Counted from the first letter of the stretch, positions 10,846 to 22,109 are shown. The stretch is 64,000 bases of DNA from Ceriagrion tenellum (GCA_963169105.1 OY720636.1:144855941-144919940); one strand, 5' to 3'. Numbers and translations are program-made. The notes: generated from the sequence alone by a model not told the origin.

Positions 10846-13375
10846 ATAGAAATTAATGCTTTCTTCTCGAAAGGAGATAAACAAGTAGGTACGTGTACCG
10901 TACTCAATTTATAGTCCGAATTCATAAGACTCCATGATATCCCATAGGAAAGAACTTTAATTTCATGATGGGTCAATTAAATAGAATAAAAAGAGAATGA
11001 AAGGTGGTAATGCGAAGGGAGAGGTAATGCAGAAAATGTCCTTCCCTGAAGAGGAAAACAGAGTGTAAACATTTCATGTGTACTTCCCTGCTCGTTAACA
11101 GATACGCGACAAATACTAGTATTACCATTAACTTCTAAGGTAAGCAGTGAGTGCAGTTATTTCGAGAATGTTTTATTGGGGTTTTGAGAGTTGAAAAAAA
11201 TTCCACCCAATTATGGTTAAGTGAACCCTGATAAGTCATTCAAATGCAACGGCTACAGTTGGGAATTGGTAATCTGGTTTCCGTGCGCTGTGCCTCTGAT
11301 AATTTATTAATGGCCCGCATATTTCGATTCCCTTTGAGTTCCTCGATTCCTCTCATACCGATTTCGCCCTCGGCAGCCTTTTTTCTATCCGCTTCACTCC
11401 AATTTCCTTCCTCTTGTGATACGTGTAGTCGCCGTAGGCACTCGAGATCGAGTGGGAGCACGAGGGTGCGGGAGAATCTCTCTCCTTCACCCTCGTATCT
11501 CACACCCTCGCCCACCCCTCAATCTGCTCCTACGATGAAGGGGTTCCCTAGGCATACCAATATTTTTATTAATTTCATTTCGTCGAAATGGGTCACCCCT
11601 TACATTAGGATTAAAACTGGCCGGGAGGAACCTTAACTGTAATTGTCAACTGCCTTTAATCCAAATAGTGGTTTACTGCAGCTTCGCCTTATATCTGTCA
11701 ACCATTTTTCCTTCACAATTCCGTATTTTTTCATCTCACATATTGAATGATGGAAAACCTCGTTTCGACCACTTGCCTGGGGATGACTGGACATTTCATC
11801 ATGCTGAAATTCGCGTTCTCCCATTTGGGCGTGATGCGATATCTCCACCACCACCAATCAACCACTTTCCCCGGCGCAGTACTTGGCCATGAGATGGACA
11901 TTTTGGCCCATAAAATTCGATTACCTCAAATTACCCTATCTCTATGAACCCAGTCCTTCCTTCTAAGAATATTTTGTACGCAATTGTAGCCATCGTGTAG
12001 AGCGTGATCCACAAAATGTGACATATCCTATACCAAATTGCGCAGGCATTAAAAAAATGGCCATTTGCGTGTTTGCATGTTATTTCATCGAGCTTAAACC
12101 GTTACGGATGGGACTATCACCCATAAAAATTTGATCGAGCCCAGCCAGCCTTGCCTCGCGAAAACGTCGGCTTAGTGATCTTAGATCGATGATGACTGGT
12201 GTTTTCGTCATAGTTTGCCTTGGAGTGAGAGGACAGAGAGGAGGCTTTTGATGAAAACGGAAATGGAAATTAAAGAAATCAATGAAGAAGGCAAAAGTAG
12301 TTACCTTATGCGAGAGAAGACAGAGAATAAATAGAGAAGAGTCGAGCGACTCGGTGATGGCCAAATTGGCAGTTTATCTGGAGTGATGGTTAGGGATGAC
12401 CCCTAAACCATGTAATCATTGTAGAGATTGTCTCACTTTTTAATACTAGGCTGAATGATGATTAACTGATGTTTTAACCTAGCGATGTTGGCACGGATTA
12501 TACAGTCCCTCAGTGGTGCACAGAAATGACGGAAAACAAAATCTGATCAAGTACTTAAGTATTTTAGTTTATTGATTCCTCAGTAATTGCTTGATTAAAC
12601 CAATTTCGAAGGTTGGAATTTGGAAAGAGGTCTAGTTTTCATATCCACGTGGAAAATTTGATTTAGTGATTGTCTTTACCTTAGTGTGCAATGGCAACGA
12701 TCTTTTCCGTTTTTCTTGCCCTGCGCCGCAAAGGCGATGACATGACTGGTGGCAGGGATTTCGTATAAAGAGCGGAGCATATAAGGCACTTGAACTTCTT
12801 AACTTTACATGAAATATCATGAGTGTTGAACGAATATGGATTAAGATGAAGTATTTAGTGCTTACGCATCCGAATCTATTGATAGGATATTTGATAAACA
12901 TGCTTATTATATCGGAGTCATATTTTTTAGCTTTGTCTACAACGGATATTCCGAATGAATTACTACTCATATTGAAAAATGAACTATTGTTAACGTCACA
13001 TTACATTTGAAGATATATGACTAACCTTGCATATACTTGACTAACTTACGAAAAATATATTTCTGCGAAATGCTATTTTTGACTGCTGTCAAAGTGTGTA
13101 TGACATAAATTACCTGCGATAGAATGTAACTCTAATTTTAAAAATAATAAAAATGCAAGAAGCACATTAACCGTGTTTTTATCAACTTTTATCATTCAAT
13201 TTAGCCGGGCTAATATTCACCAGATGAGGTCGGAAGTCGACTAATTGTGGCCTAAAAAATTGCTTTTCGCCATCATGTGGCGGTGATGTCCATTAATTTT
13301 TTTCTCTACCGATGTGATTTTCTATCCATTGTGCGACATTGTGGATGGTGAATTTGAAAAGACTGTTAATTAGCT
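10846..13375. other. Unassigned sequence
   Basis: Several frames of 60-130 codons occur but overlap on both strands and match nothing known. On the minus strand at about 12303-12330 a pyrimidine-rich tract ends in AAG|GTAACT, which is a weak splice-like site. Confidence 0.35.
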
Positions 13376-13379
13376 GTTA

Positions 13380-13410
13380 TCTCTCTTTTTTTTTACTTTC
13401 CAGGTGAGCG
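13380..13410 (+). promoter_or_regulatory. Candidate recursive splice site or 3' splice site (polypyrimidine-CAG|GTGAGC)
   Basis: CTCTCTTTTTTTTTACTTTC followed by CAG|GTGAGC at 13403/13404. The polypyrimidine tract is excellent for a 3' splice site, and the bases after the AG make a good 5' splice site. A CpG-rich stretch begins at the same point, so it could instead be the start of a real exon. No frame could be tied to it. Confidence 0.35.
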
Positions 13411-13740
13411 GATTACACTCCCGGTCTGACCTCATTTCCGCGGGCGCTCCGTCGGGCCACTTGGCAGCCGGGAGGACGTACGTACATAGTTCCGAAGGGA
13501 CAGACATTTTCGACGCGTCCTCTCCGCCCGCGCGGCGCCAACCCTGCAATGCGGCCTCTCTTGGTGACACTCGAGGGGGGATGAGTGTCCCACCCTTCCC
13601 CGGGGGGGTGCTTTGGGTGACCGCGAACCGCGGTTGGAACTCCCTCTCTCCATTCGAAACAAAACTAGTTTACTCCTCATCTTTTAATCCTCAAGTTAAA
13701 GGTACTCCGCGGTTGATCTGACAGCACTCCGACCGAAACT
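13404..13740. other. CpG-rich patch
   Basis: This stretch is clearly richer in G+C and CpG than its surroundings, with open frames on both strands (13404-13721 plus, 13432-13680 minus) as expected for GC-rich sequence. It could be an unmethylated regulatory region or an exon beginning at the splice-like site. No protein family was recognised. Confidence 0.4.
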
Positions 13741-15059
13741 CCTCATTGTTATATAGACCATGGAATAGTTATGCAATTGCCCTATAATATTCATAGCATG
13801 AAATATCACCCCCTCTGAAACATTGGTATAGATTACCAAATAATATATTTTGTATCATTTCGCTGGTCTTGTCTTTGCATAAAAGGGTTACCGCTGGAAT
13901 ATCAGATGAAATTATACCCGTTAAAAGCGATGTCTTATCATTTTGTTTGCGGTTTTGTTCATGAAAAAATTTGTTTTAGGTTAAGCCAATTCGGATCTTC
14001 AGTTAGATATTTTCAATGAGCGGTCACATTCATTGATGTAGTAAATATGTCACATCCTCTTTTCTCTCATGTCCTTCGCATTTAAAAGCTTGAACTTTTT
14101 TATTTCAACTCGCAATAAATACATCAAAAGGGAAGTTTTTGCTCCTACAGGTCAATCTGTTGCACCAGGTGATACTGGGTATTTTCCATGCATCATACCT
14201 AGCTTGACTGTGATCATGATCATCAGCAGTCTCCGAATTGCATGGCTGCAACTCTCTATTCTGTGTGCCAATGTCCTCTTTAGATCATGTTAAGAGTCCT
14301 CATTTTCACGTCATTAATGCTATGCCCATTGTATCTCATCCGTGATCTTTCTTATTAATCCTTCCCTTTATTTTCTTGTCAATGTTTTTAGGTTTTTCCC
14401 CCTGGAATGTGGTCTGAATTTTGATTATTCAATAAGAAATATTGAAGCGCAAGAGCAATGCTAGGACGACATAGCTCGGTTGTATAATAGCTGGTTAGAA
14501 ATTCTCTGTATGAAAGCCGGTGCTACTACGATTTCCATCGACCACTTTCCGGTCAACAAATCAAGTCTAATTTAATAACTTATATAGAATGCATTTCTTG
14601 TTAGCCAATGCCCAGGAGGGAAGAGCAGTAATAACGTCAACATGTTATTTTTCTCTTGACATCCTTTATTAAATCCTAACATTTTTAGTAAGGTTTTTAG
14701 TCATTGAGAAAGGATTCAAGAATTCCTCAGTATGAGTATGCCGTTCTCAAATGCCACTATTCACAAGTAATTATTTCGTCATATTTGTCCTTGTATAATA
14801 CAGAAAAGCGTAAATCTAATTGTTAGTTTACGTCAAGTTAAAGTGATGCTTATTACCGTATTCATACACTTGAGCAGCTTACCGTAGTTACTTTGCGATG
14901 AGGGCCAACCAGAAGTTTTAGAACCCAGAGGAAAAAAACTAATCTATATTATTAGTTAGTATGAATTAAGGAAATTGATGAAATCTGAAAAGAACCATCT
15001 GCGATGGCGTGATTTCTTTTTTCCCTTATTGTCCGAAATGTAAGAAATTCGTCTTCTCA
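13741..15059. other. Unassigned AT-rich sequence
   Basis: Nothing supported was found in this stretch. Confidence 0.4.
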
Positions 15060-15800
15060 TGTTTAAACTTGTGTTCATGAAACATCAGGCCTTCCTCAGC
15101 AATGAAAACAGTCTTTCTGCTGGAAGGTGCACGCCCCTGGGTGTCGAGCGGAACCTCGTCTTTGTCGGTACTCACATTTCGGATTGTGTTCGAGATTAGG
15201 TCGGCTTGCGAGGCGAGGATAGGTTTCCAAGGGAAGCGCGCGAAAATTATTGCGTCATCGCAGTATTTCTCCCCATCCATCGCGGCTCGCGTGAGTGAAC
15301 GCGCCGCGTCATTGGTGGATGGGTTGGTAGGCGCCGGCGGCGCCCGTGTCTTCACGTATGTGACAGACGTGAGGGATGTATATGGAAATGCTCGGAGTAC
15401 GGAATAAGGGACGATTGGGTGTGGGGATGCGTGTGGGTGTGTTTGCCCATCGACGACCAATTTTTCAATTTCCTTCGAAGAAAGCGGTTTTTCCCATATA
15501 TATGTTATATACGTATTTTTTTCTGTCCCACGCAGTTCTTTGAGTGTGCGGGAGGAAGCAAGTGGCGGGGGGCGTTTGGTCTTTTGACTTCCAGATTGAA
15601 AGCGCCGCGACCCTTTTTCACGACTGGAATACGTTTGCGACGACAGCGCGTTCCTTTTCCATAAAAAAAAGGGACGGTGTGGTCGGGAAAGAGTTTTCGC
15701 GTTCGTGATGAATTCCTTTCGTTTCTCGCCATTTTTCCTCCTTCCCTACCCCTTCCCCCTCCCTTCGAGCGGATGAAGGAACGACGCGTGTGCGTGAATG
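15060..15800. other. CpG-rich patch, possible regulatory region
   Basis: The region around 15190-15420 contains many CG dinucleotides, including GGCGCCGGCGGCGCC at about 15331. It also holds a TGCGTCATCG motif resembling a CRE/AP-1 site at about 15251. Frames on both strands are open but unrecognised. It could be a promoter or enhancer. No start site or TATA box could be assigned. Confidence 0.3.
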
Positions 15801-15973
15801 CGAGCATTCGTATTTTTAAATGCTTTCTTTCACTCACGATCACTCAAACGCTTCCTGAAATCTTGCAACCGTGGTTTACCTCATTTTCCATCGTCCTTAA
15901 ATAATGAAATTTTGCTCAGCCACGTATTTCAGGTGAAGGTAAAATATTACGTGGTACTTTTGTGTGTTTCTAA
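15801..15973. other. Unassigned flank
   Basis: No feature was seen. A weak splice-like TTTCAG|GTGAAG occurs near 15932. Confidence 0.3.
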
Positions 15974-15989
15974 ATATTTATGCATTTTA
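15974..15989. repeat. Direct repeat flanking P1, left
   Basis: ATATTTATGCATTTTA, identical to 16243-16258; read as a target-site duplication. Confidence 0.75.
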
Positions 15990-16242
15990 ATGATTTGTAA
16001 ATAAATTCACTCTGTAATATTCCATAATGGTTTTTATTATTCCGACTTAGGTTTCGACTCAAGTTAAGTCTTTATCAAGGTCATCCTTGATAATGACTTA
16101 AGATCTAGATCCATGATGTGGACTTAACTTCAGTTGAAACCTAGGTCGGAATAATAAAAAACATTGTGGAATATTACAAAGGGATTTTATTGACAGATCA
16201 TCGCAATGTTGTTCCACCAAGTGAAGCCTGAGAATTTATTAT
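15990..16242. mobile_element. Palindromic insertion P1 flanked by a 16-bp direct repeat
   Basis: The interval forms a long imperfect palindrome (core 16013-16178, weaker pairing out to about 15995 and 16195). It is enclosed by the 16-bp direct repeat ATATTTATGCATTTTA at 15974-15989 and 16243-16258. Each arm ends in a TTATTATTCCGACTTAGG-type block and carries GACT-loop-AGTY followed by GAAACC, which looks like a decayed hammerhead stem II and GAAA box. The upstream core is degraded. A box GTGGAATATTACAAAG at about 16166 recurs in the other palindromic insertions. No coding capacity. Confidence 0.7.
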
Positions 16243-16258
16243 ATATTTATGCATTTTA
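16243..16258. repeat. Direct repeat flanking P1, right
   Basis: ATATTTATGCATTTTA, identical to 15974-15989. Confidence 0.75.
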
Positions 16259-17224
16259 GTGGCACACATGCGTTATATTCTTGCAACTTTTAGTAAACTC
16301 ATTTTTCGGCGTCTTTAAATGATAAAGTATTGAATAGTGACGTGAGCCACGTTCCAATGTAATATTTTTTATTACTTTCATGTATTTTTATGTCCTTTTA
16401 TGTGCATATGTGTATAAAAAGTGCTACATGTAAACGGAGAGTGTTTCACAGTTTTTTTTGATCAATTAGGTTGGGGAAGAATTCGGTTTCAAATAGCATT
16501 GAATTGCCGACAAACTAAATCGGAGTGCTGCAATTCTTCCACTTTTATCGACACGTGTTTCTTATGAAAACACGAATTCCAAATTTCACGCAAAGCACTG
16601 CATGAACAAAAAATCACTCCATCCACCTTAAGGGATCTGTAATGCCTATCACGACATTGAAGACTCGTGATGGAGGCACCTGCGCTCCATCTAAACAGCA
16701 GAAATATAAATGATGAAGCGAACGCCTCACGGTGCCCACGCTGACTTTACTTTTTTTGAAACGGCTTTTAGCTCCTTCCATTTCTTCGATCAGCCTATTT
16801 ACCCTTCAAAACTATTTAATTGCTCCACTTCCGTCGGCGCGACGTGGATCTGATAGGAATTAAGAGTTCGAAACTTGATTCAGAAAAATTTTCCTCGTAA
16901 GATTCTTCAGCACTTTGAAAAGAATCTCTGATATCTTGAGGTAAAGAGCTGCTTCTTCTGATTCTTCAAAGAATTAAAACGACAGTGCATGAAGTTAGAA
17001 TTGATCTTAGGCTATTTTTCAACCGCAGGCGTGCAAATATGTAGTATACGAAATTTTCGGTATGACCTGATGATGTGTGACACTCGTTTGAGGAATTTTG
17101 GAGATTTCTATTCATTATTATATTAATTAAGGCCTTATTCAAACTAAATTACCCGTAGTTAATTTTAAACCACAAATCCGACTTCATATTCAACTAACTG
17201 TGTGTTGCGTTAAAAACTACTCTG
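16259..17224. other. Unassigned sequence
   Basis: Nothing supported was found in this stretch. Confidence 0.4.
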
Positions 17225-17545
17225 AGTTATTGTGCTTCACAACTTTTAGAGAGATTGGGTTGGGATTCGATAGACTCGGAAGCTACCCGCTAGGCATAGT
17301 TTGCTTGAGAAATCTGAACAGGTGTTTTAAAGTGCGACGCAGATAATATCATTTTGACGTCACACTACATCTCTTGGTTCAACAAAAGTGATAAAATAAG
17401 AAAATTACATTTCTAAGCGGATAGGTGCAAACCTTTGTTCTTTCCTCGCACAATAAATGACAATAATAAATAAAAGAGCTCTACTCAAAACACTCCCATT
17501 ACGCTTCACCGTTTCACCTCCTAATATCTGTCATCACAAAAATGC
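17225..17545 (+). mobile_element. 3' region of jockey/CR1-like element A, tail-less copy
   Basis: This aligns with the coding end and 3' untranslated region of the next copy (compare CACAACTTTTAGAG at 17240 with GCAACTTTTAGAG at 17881). It stops within the untranslated region before the GTAGAT tail, just where the second copy begins. The two lie in the same orientation, so this looks like a tandem or nested pair. No frame is intact. Confidence 0.7.
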
Positions 17546-18262
17546 CATACCTATACTGTGGGTAAAGTAAACATAAAATCTTCAGATACAGTAAAAGGTC
17601 TTGGAATTACCTTAACATCTGATATATCGCGGGGATTACCCATACAGAACATATGTGGCGCAGCATTAGAGAAACTAGATTTTGATAAACTCATAATAGG
17701 AAGGTCCTTGGATGAAAAAGTGAAAGAGAGATGCAGCTTCGCTCTGTTTAGGTCACACCTCGAATACGCCACGAGCATTTGGGACCCTGGTCAAATAGAT
17801 TTAACCAAAAAAATTGATAAAATACAAAGAAGAGCAGCACGCTTCGTTAAAAACTGCTTCGAGCGTACATAAAGTGTCTCGCAACTTTTAGAGGGTTTAA
17901 TATGGGAGCCCCGTGAGACTCGTAGGCTACACGCTAGGCTTAGTTGCTTGATAAATTCAGAACTGATATTTTTCAGAGCGACATAGGGAATATTATCATG
18001 ACTCCTCACTACATCTCTAGGTCTGACAGATGCGATAAAATAAGAGGAATACTCTGCTGAAAAGATAGGTACAAAAACTCGTTCTCTCCGCAAACAATAA
18101 GCGACCGCAATAAAAATTGAGCTCCACTAAATACACTCCTATAATACATGTCTCCATTTCATCTCCAAAAAACGTTCACCTTTACACGGCTGGTGACCTA
18201 ACACCCAGGCCTCACGCCCAGGCGGCGGCTCGCGGGGTAGTATGTAGACGTAGATGTATCTG
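17546..18262 (+). mobile_element. 5'-truncated jockey/CR1-like element A with RT C-terminal domain
   Basis: A frame at 17558-17872 encodes the segment after the catalytic domain of a non-LTR reverse transcriptase. It contains VKGLGITLTSDIS, RCSFALFRSHLEYATSIWDP and KIQRRAARFVKNC, which are typical of jockey and CR1 relatives. A stop and frameshifts follow. The remaining C-terminal motif (RTDRYKNSFFPRTI-like) is readable in other frames to about 18110. The 3' untranslated region ends in the family box CGGCTCGCGGGGTAGTATG and GTAGACGTAGATGTA. It has no endonuclease and no polymerase active site. This is the clearest family A protein remnant in the window. Confidence 0.85.
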
Positions 18263-18267
18263 CGTTT

Positions 18268-18345
18268 ACACGATAGGTGTCCCAACACCCCCTGTTATAC
18301 GCCCTTGCGGCAGTTTGCGGGGTGATATCCAGATGTAGAGATAAA
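18268..18345 (+). mobile_element. Second terminal box and tail of family A, in tandem
   Basis: This repeats the terminal box just upstream: ACACCCCCTG, then GGCAGTTTGCGGGGTGATAT and AGATGTAGAGAT. It is a separate, extremely short 3' fragment or a template-jump duplicate abutting the preceding tail. Confidence 0.65.
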
Positions 18346-18429
18346 ACTATCCATGTTCATAAATTTATCCAAACAAACATTTCCTTATAGGATGCTTTAA
18401 AAATAATTGTTATTGGTGTTTCTTCTTCT

Positions 18430-18566
18430 TTCAGAGGATTTAATGGTTACATTTACAAAATGTAACATTTACATTAATGGTTACATGTAGTTTTGTAAAT
18501 GTAACCATTAAATTCTCTGAAAGAAAAAATATGGAATACCACAAAGTTACCAAAGAACTTGTATTA
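18430..18566. mobile_element. Palindromic insertion P2 flanked by an 11-bp direct repeat
   Basis: The arms 18428-18460 and 18491-18523 are 32/33 complementary (CTTTCAGAGGATTTAATGG outward). They surround a loop that itself repeats part of the arm. The interval is flanked by TTTCTTCTTCT at 18419-18429 and 18567-18577. The right end carries ATGGAATACCACAAAG, similar to the GTGGAATA..ACAAAG box of P1. No hammerhead core was found here. The low-complexity direct repeat makes the duplication less certain. Confidence 0.55.
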
Positions 18567-18577
18567 TTTCTTCTTCT

Positions 18578-19912
18578 CCTTTCCCTCGACTCGAGTCGAA
18601 TACGTCGTTTTGAGAGAGTGCGCTGACCGCTTTATTTTGAACGTGCTCCTAATCATCTTTCTTTGGACGTCGCTGAGTGGGCATACCTCGTTTCCTGTGT
18701 TGGGTGTCGCATGGATCTCATTTTCTCCACGCAAATTTCGTCGTAAACTCATTTTTGGTGCACAAAGAAGAACCTGGATTCTTATCACCGCATTTTGTGT
18801 GTTTCATGTAAGTTATAATTAATTACAAGATTTATGAAAAAATATCACAATTCGTGCTATAAATTTTGCGAAACTCTTTGATTTTATTGGTTATCAACAA
18901 TACTTACGGTAATTAATCCCTTGAGCAAGCCTCAATGACTTTCATTTCGAATTTGAGGAGTAACGTTACCGGAATCGTAAAAAAGTATTGAAATAGGCTG
19001 AAGTTACGTAGAATGTAACCATATAATGTCAAAATCTGAATTAGAGAATAATGTGGTTACAAAGGAATTTTTTCATGGACGCAATGAGGCATAATTTGCC
19101 TACAAAAACGAAGAACCAATCCCAGGGCGATCCCCGAAATTCCGCTCGGCTTATTTCAAAAGTTCAACTGTGTATCTATCATTCGAATTTTCTATTTTCG
19201 CGTCGGGTACTGCCCAAGAGTTCGCAGCAGGTGACCGTGTTCAAGCGTTCGTGATACTCTGAGGGAAACTCTGATTTCCCTCATTCGGGCGAGCTCAATT
19301 GGAAAAGGCCCGATACGAAGGGTAATGAGGAAACTAGAAATTAATCTTCCTCCATACTGCGTATTCTTCAGTTTTATTGACAGAGAATCAAGAGGAGTTT
19401 GTGTGTGAATTTTCTCGAAGGAGATTATCCGTCAGTTTCCTACCTTAATGTCAAAAGTTTCTTCTTCCGTTCCAGTGAAATTGCCTTCCGCGGGAATGGG
19501 TAAGGGTGCTTTACTATTTTATTAAAATATTATTCCTCTCTAACAGTCCTTTTTTTGAAAACTTATTTTTCGTGTATTTAGCGGCTTGGACTATATTCGT
19601 CCAAGCCTCGGTCCGTCCCTCTTGACCTAATTCTCTTTTATGTGATCAGTAAATTCCTTGTTTAAAAAAAATAAAATTGTATTCATGTAGTTTATAACAA
19701 CTAAAATAATATTTCGAAGTGATGAATGAAGGGAATAATAAAAGTCAAATTAATTTACCAAATCTCGAATGAACTGATAAAAGTCAGTCTGGTGTGAACT
19801 ATATCACCATACTGCTTTGCGGACTCCACTGTACGTGATGCCATTCATCCTACATCTACCGTAGGAAATTGAGTCTCTCTGCGGGGTTGGTTCAGCGAGA
19901 TTGTGTATGGCT
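18578..19912. other. Unassigned sequence
   Basis: Short frames only. No family was recognised. Confidence 0.4.
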
Positions 19913-20625
19913 TTGATCAATCAATCAATCATCATTTATTAACGGGATTTCCCATTTTTAAATACATACATAGGTATATTGCAAAGTAAGAATACAATTT
20001 AAAAATACCATTACCTAAGCGGACAAATATATCAACAATATTATATGTTACTGGTCTACTCATTGGTATAACTGCATTTGTCACTTTTTCACTGAATAAG
20101 AATTCTTGATTATTTCAAAAAAGGTAAAAAGAATGCATACTGCATCACATTTTATCAATTTACATTATATTAATTTAACAAATATGATGAATCATGGTAA
20201 CAAACTAGACAATACGAAAAATGCAGGAAATAAATTACATAGTTAGTAATAACTGATATGAAAATAATGGAAATTACAGAAGATACTCGATAATAATGTC
20301 TAGTCTAAGGGTGTCACAGACATCCTTCAACAAAAGTGATTTAAATTTAATTTCATAAAACTGTTTTCAATGCATGTGAGGGAACAGTTAAAGAAGTCTA
20401 TATCAGTGCAAGCTGTGTTTGCAAGCCTTTGTATTTCATAAATTGGAAGGTGATTTCCATGATCATTTTTGATTTTTTTGATCAATCTGATCTAGATAAA
20501 AGCCTTTGATGAATCATCAAATAAGTATGGATCCGTAGAATGAAGTCGACGAATAAATCCTTTTGGAGTCTGATTCATCGCCTTCTCTTCCATTCGGAAC
20601 AGTACACTCCCCAATATTTTTTATG
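19913..20625 (-). pseudogene. Decayed coding segment with 3' untranslated region and (TGAT)n tail, family unknown
   Basis: On the minus strand, 20625 to about 20335 reads as roughly 95 codons from an ATG (MEEKAMNQTPKGFIRR, then STDPYLFDDSSKAF, later PIYEIQRLANTACTD). It has one in-frame TAG between the two blocks and a terminal TGA. It is followed by about 400 bases of AT-rich sequence ending in GTTAATAAATGATGATTGAT and repeated TTGA units. The AATAAA-like signal and tetranucleotide tail suggest the 3' end of a non-LTR retrotransposon or a retrocopy. I do not recognise the protein. A genuine gene's last exon with an in-frame mutation cannot be excluded. Confidence 0.45.
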
Positions 20626-21860
20626 TAACTTTTAGGTTGGGTGCGTGAAAGAAACGGCCTTTTCCTAGGCCATTTAGGGACAAGAAAGAGTGCGATGATG
20701 ACAATTATAGTTTGTTAAGTTAAGTCTTTTCTTGGGCGCCTTCCGCGATATCACTGTGTGAACGTTCAACTGGAGCGTTCACTGTAAGCGTTCAAAGACG
20801 AATTCTATATCCCTCATCTGTGCTCAAGCGCTCAGGAGACGGATCGCAAGGTCACTGTCATGGGTCGAAGGCGCGATTGCGATTTCTTTCACCGTTGTAT
20901 TCTCTCTCTGTCTTATCCTCTTATATAGCAGAAACAGTCACCTCTACGCTACTTAAATGATGATGAGCCACATTTGAAGTCTTTTACTGAGACCTTTACT
21001 CCATTATCGTATTTTTAATCCTGGTGAAAATATTTGTGCAGACGATTTTCGAACAAAATATTTGTGAAAGTGGTGTAGCATTCGCCAGGAAGTCATTCCC
21101 GTTCCTAAGGAGTGGAATGTAATTACGCGAAATATTTTCCGGTGTCACATTATGTGAGAGTAGTAGTGAGAGAGAGAAAGTAGTTACCAATGGGGTCATA
21201 GGGCGGTGTAATATGTCGCGTATGGGTTAGTAAGCCATTCTTAATTGGCACTGATTTTAATGAGTGGACATCTGTACTAAAACTTAAAAAAAAAGAAAAT
21301 AAAATTATGAGCGGTGAATGCTGTCTTTACATTCACATGTGTTTAAGATTTTATACGTAATGGAGGGCAATGAATCAAACTATTAAAGCAAGCATGGTAT
21401 CTTGACCTTGGATACGCGAGAGTAATCAGTTTATCGAAGGTGTCTAATATCAATATAGTTGTTTCTTGCTGGCGTTTTGAATTAATATCTTCCATATTCA
21501 ACCGTGATACTATAGGCCAGAAATAAAGTTATTTGCCGCCAATACCCGTACAATTCAAAGGTAAAATTCTTCCGTCAGTTGGTATTACCTTGGAATGATA
21601 AACTATTGCTCCCTGACTGGTACACGTTCTCATCCAAATGGACGGACAACTGATGTGAAAAATAAACAAGGTTGTTGCTTAATCCATTTTGTAAACAGTT
21701 ACCATGGATAGTATGTGAATAAAGAAATATATATTCTTTGAGATAGATTCTACGTTAATGTATATTGCTCGTCTTTCGCTGGCAATGTCCATCTATTGCA
21801 GTTACAGTGTTTGACTGCCCCGCGCTTCGTTTCTTTTAACGAAGACATTTCCCCTCGGGT
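20626..21860. other. Unassigned sequence
   Basis: Nothing supported was found in this stretch. Confidence 0.4.
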
Positions 21861-21872
21861 GAGAACATATAT
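21861..21872. repeat. Direct repeat flanking P3, left
   Basis: GAGAACATATAT, identical to 22110-22121; read as a target-site duplication. Confidence 0.75.
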
Positions 21873-21917
21873 TAAAACGAAACAACAATTGCACTATTCC
21901 ACAAGGTATTTTAATGT

Positions 21918-21968
21918 GTACGACGCGTTTCAACTCACAACGTAAAAGACAAAACAATCATCAGGTAC
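21918..21968 (-). ncRNA. Hammerhead-ribozyme-like motif on the opposite arm
   Basis: Read on the minus strand: GTAC (21968-21965), CTGATGA (21964-21958), a long weak stem II region, GAAA (21931-21928), CGCG-T, C at the cleavage position (21922), and GTAC (21921-21918). Stem I pairs perfectly. Stem II is poorer than in the other arm. Confidence 0.4.
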
Positions 21969-21975
21969 TTGTCTT

Positions 21976-22014
21976 GTACCTGATGATGGCTCTGTGAGCT
22001 GAAACGCGTAGTAC
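21976..22014 (+). ncRNA. Hammerhead-ribozyme-like motif (type I layout)
   Basis: GTAC (21976-21979), then CTGATGA (21980-21986), one extra T, and a hairpin GGCTC-TGT-GAGCT. GAAA follows at 22001-22004, then CGCG-T as a minimal stem III, A22010 at the cleavage position, and GTAC (22011-22014), which pairs with the first GTAC. Cleavage would be after 22010. The extra nucleotide between A9 and stem II is non-canonical and could block activity. Confidence 0.5.
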
Positions 22015-22109
22015 GCATTAAAATACCTTGTGGAATAGTGCAATTGTTGTTTCTGTTTTAATACGACGAACTTTCACGATATCTCGCCTGAATCTGTTGA
22101 AATTATTTG

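Larger units (their letters stand above)
21873..22109. mobile_element. Palindromic insertion P3 with two hammerhead-like cores, flanked by a 12-bp direct repeat
   Basis: The arms (21871-21968 and 21976-22062) are near-complementary. Each contains a hammerhead-type layout on its outward-reading strand. The insertion is enclosed by GAGAACATATAT at 21861-21872 and 22110-22121, with about 47 non-palindromic bases on the right. It shares a GTGGAATAGTGCAA box with P1. There is no coding capacity. A head-to-head pair of ribozyme-bearing terminal repeats resembles what is described for Penelope-like retroelements; that assignment is inferred. Confidence 0.75.
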
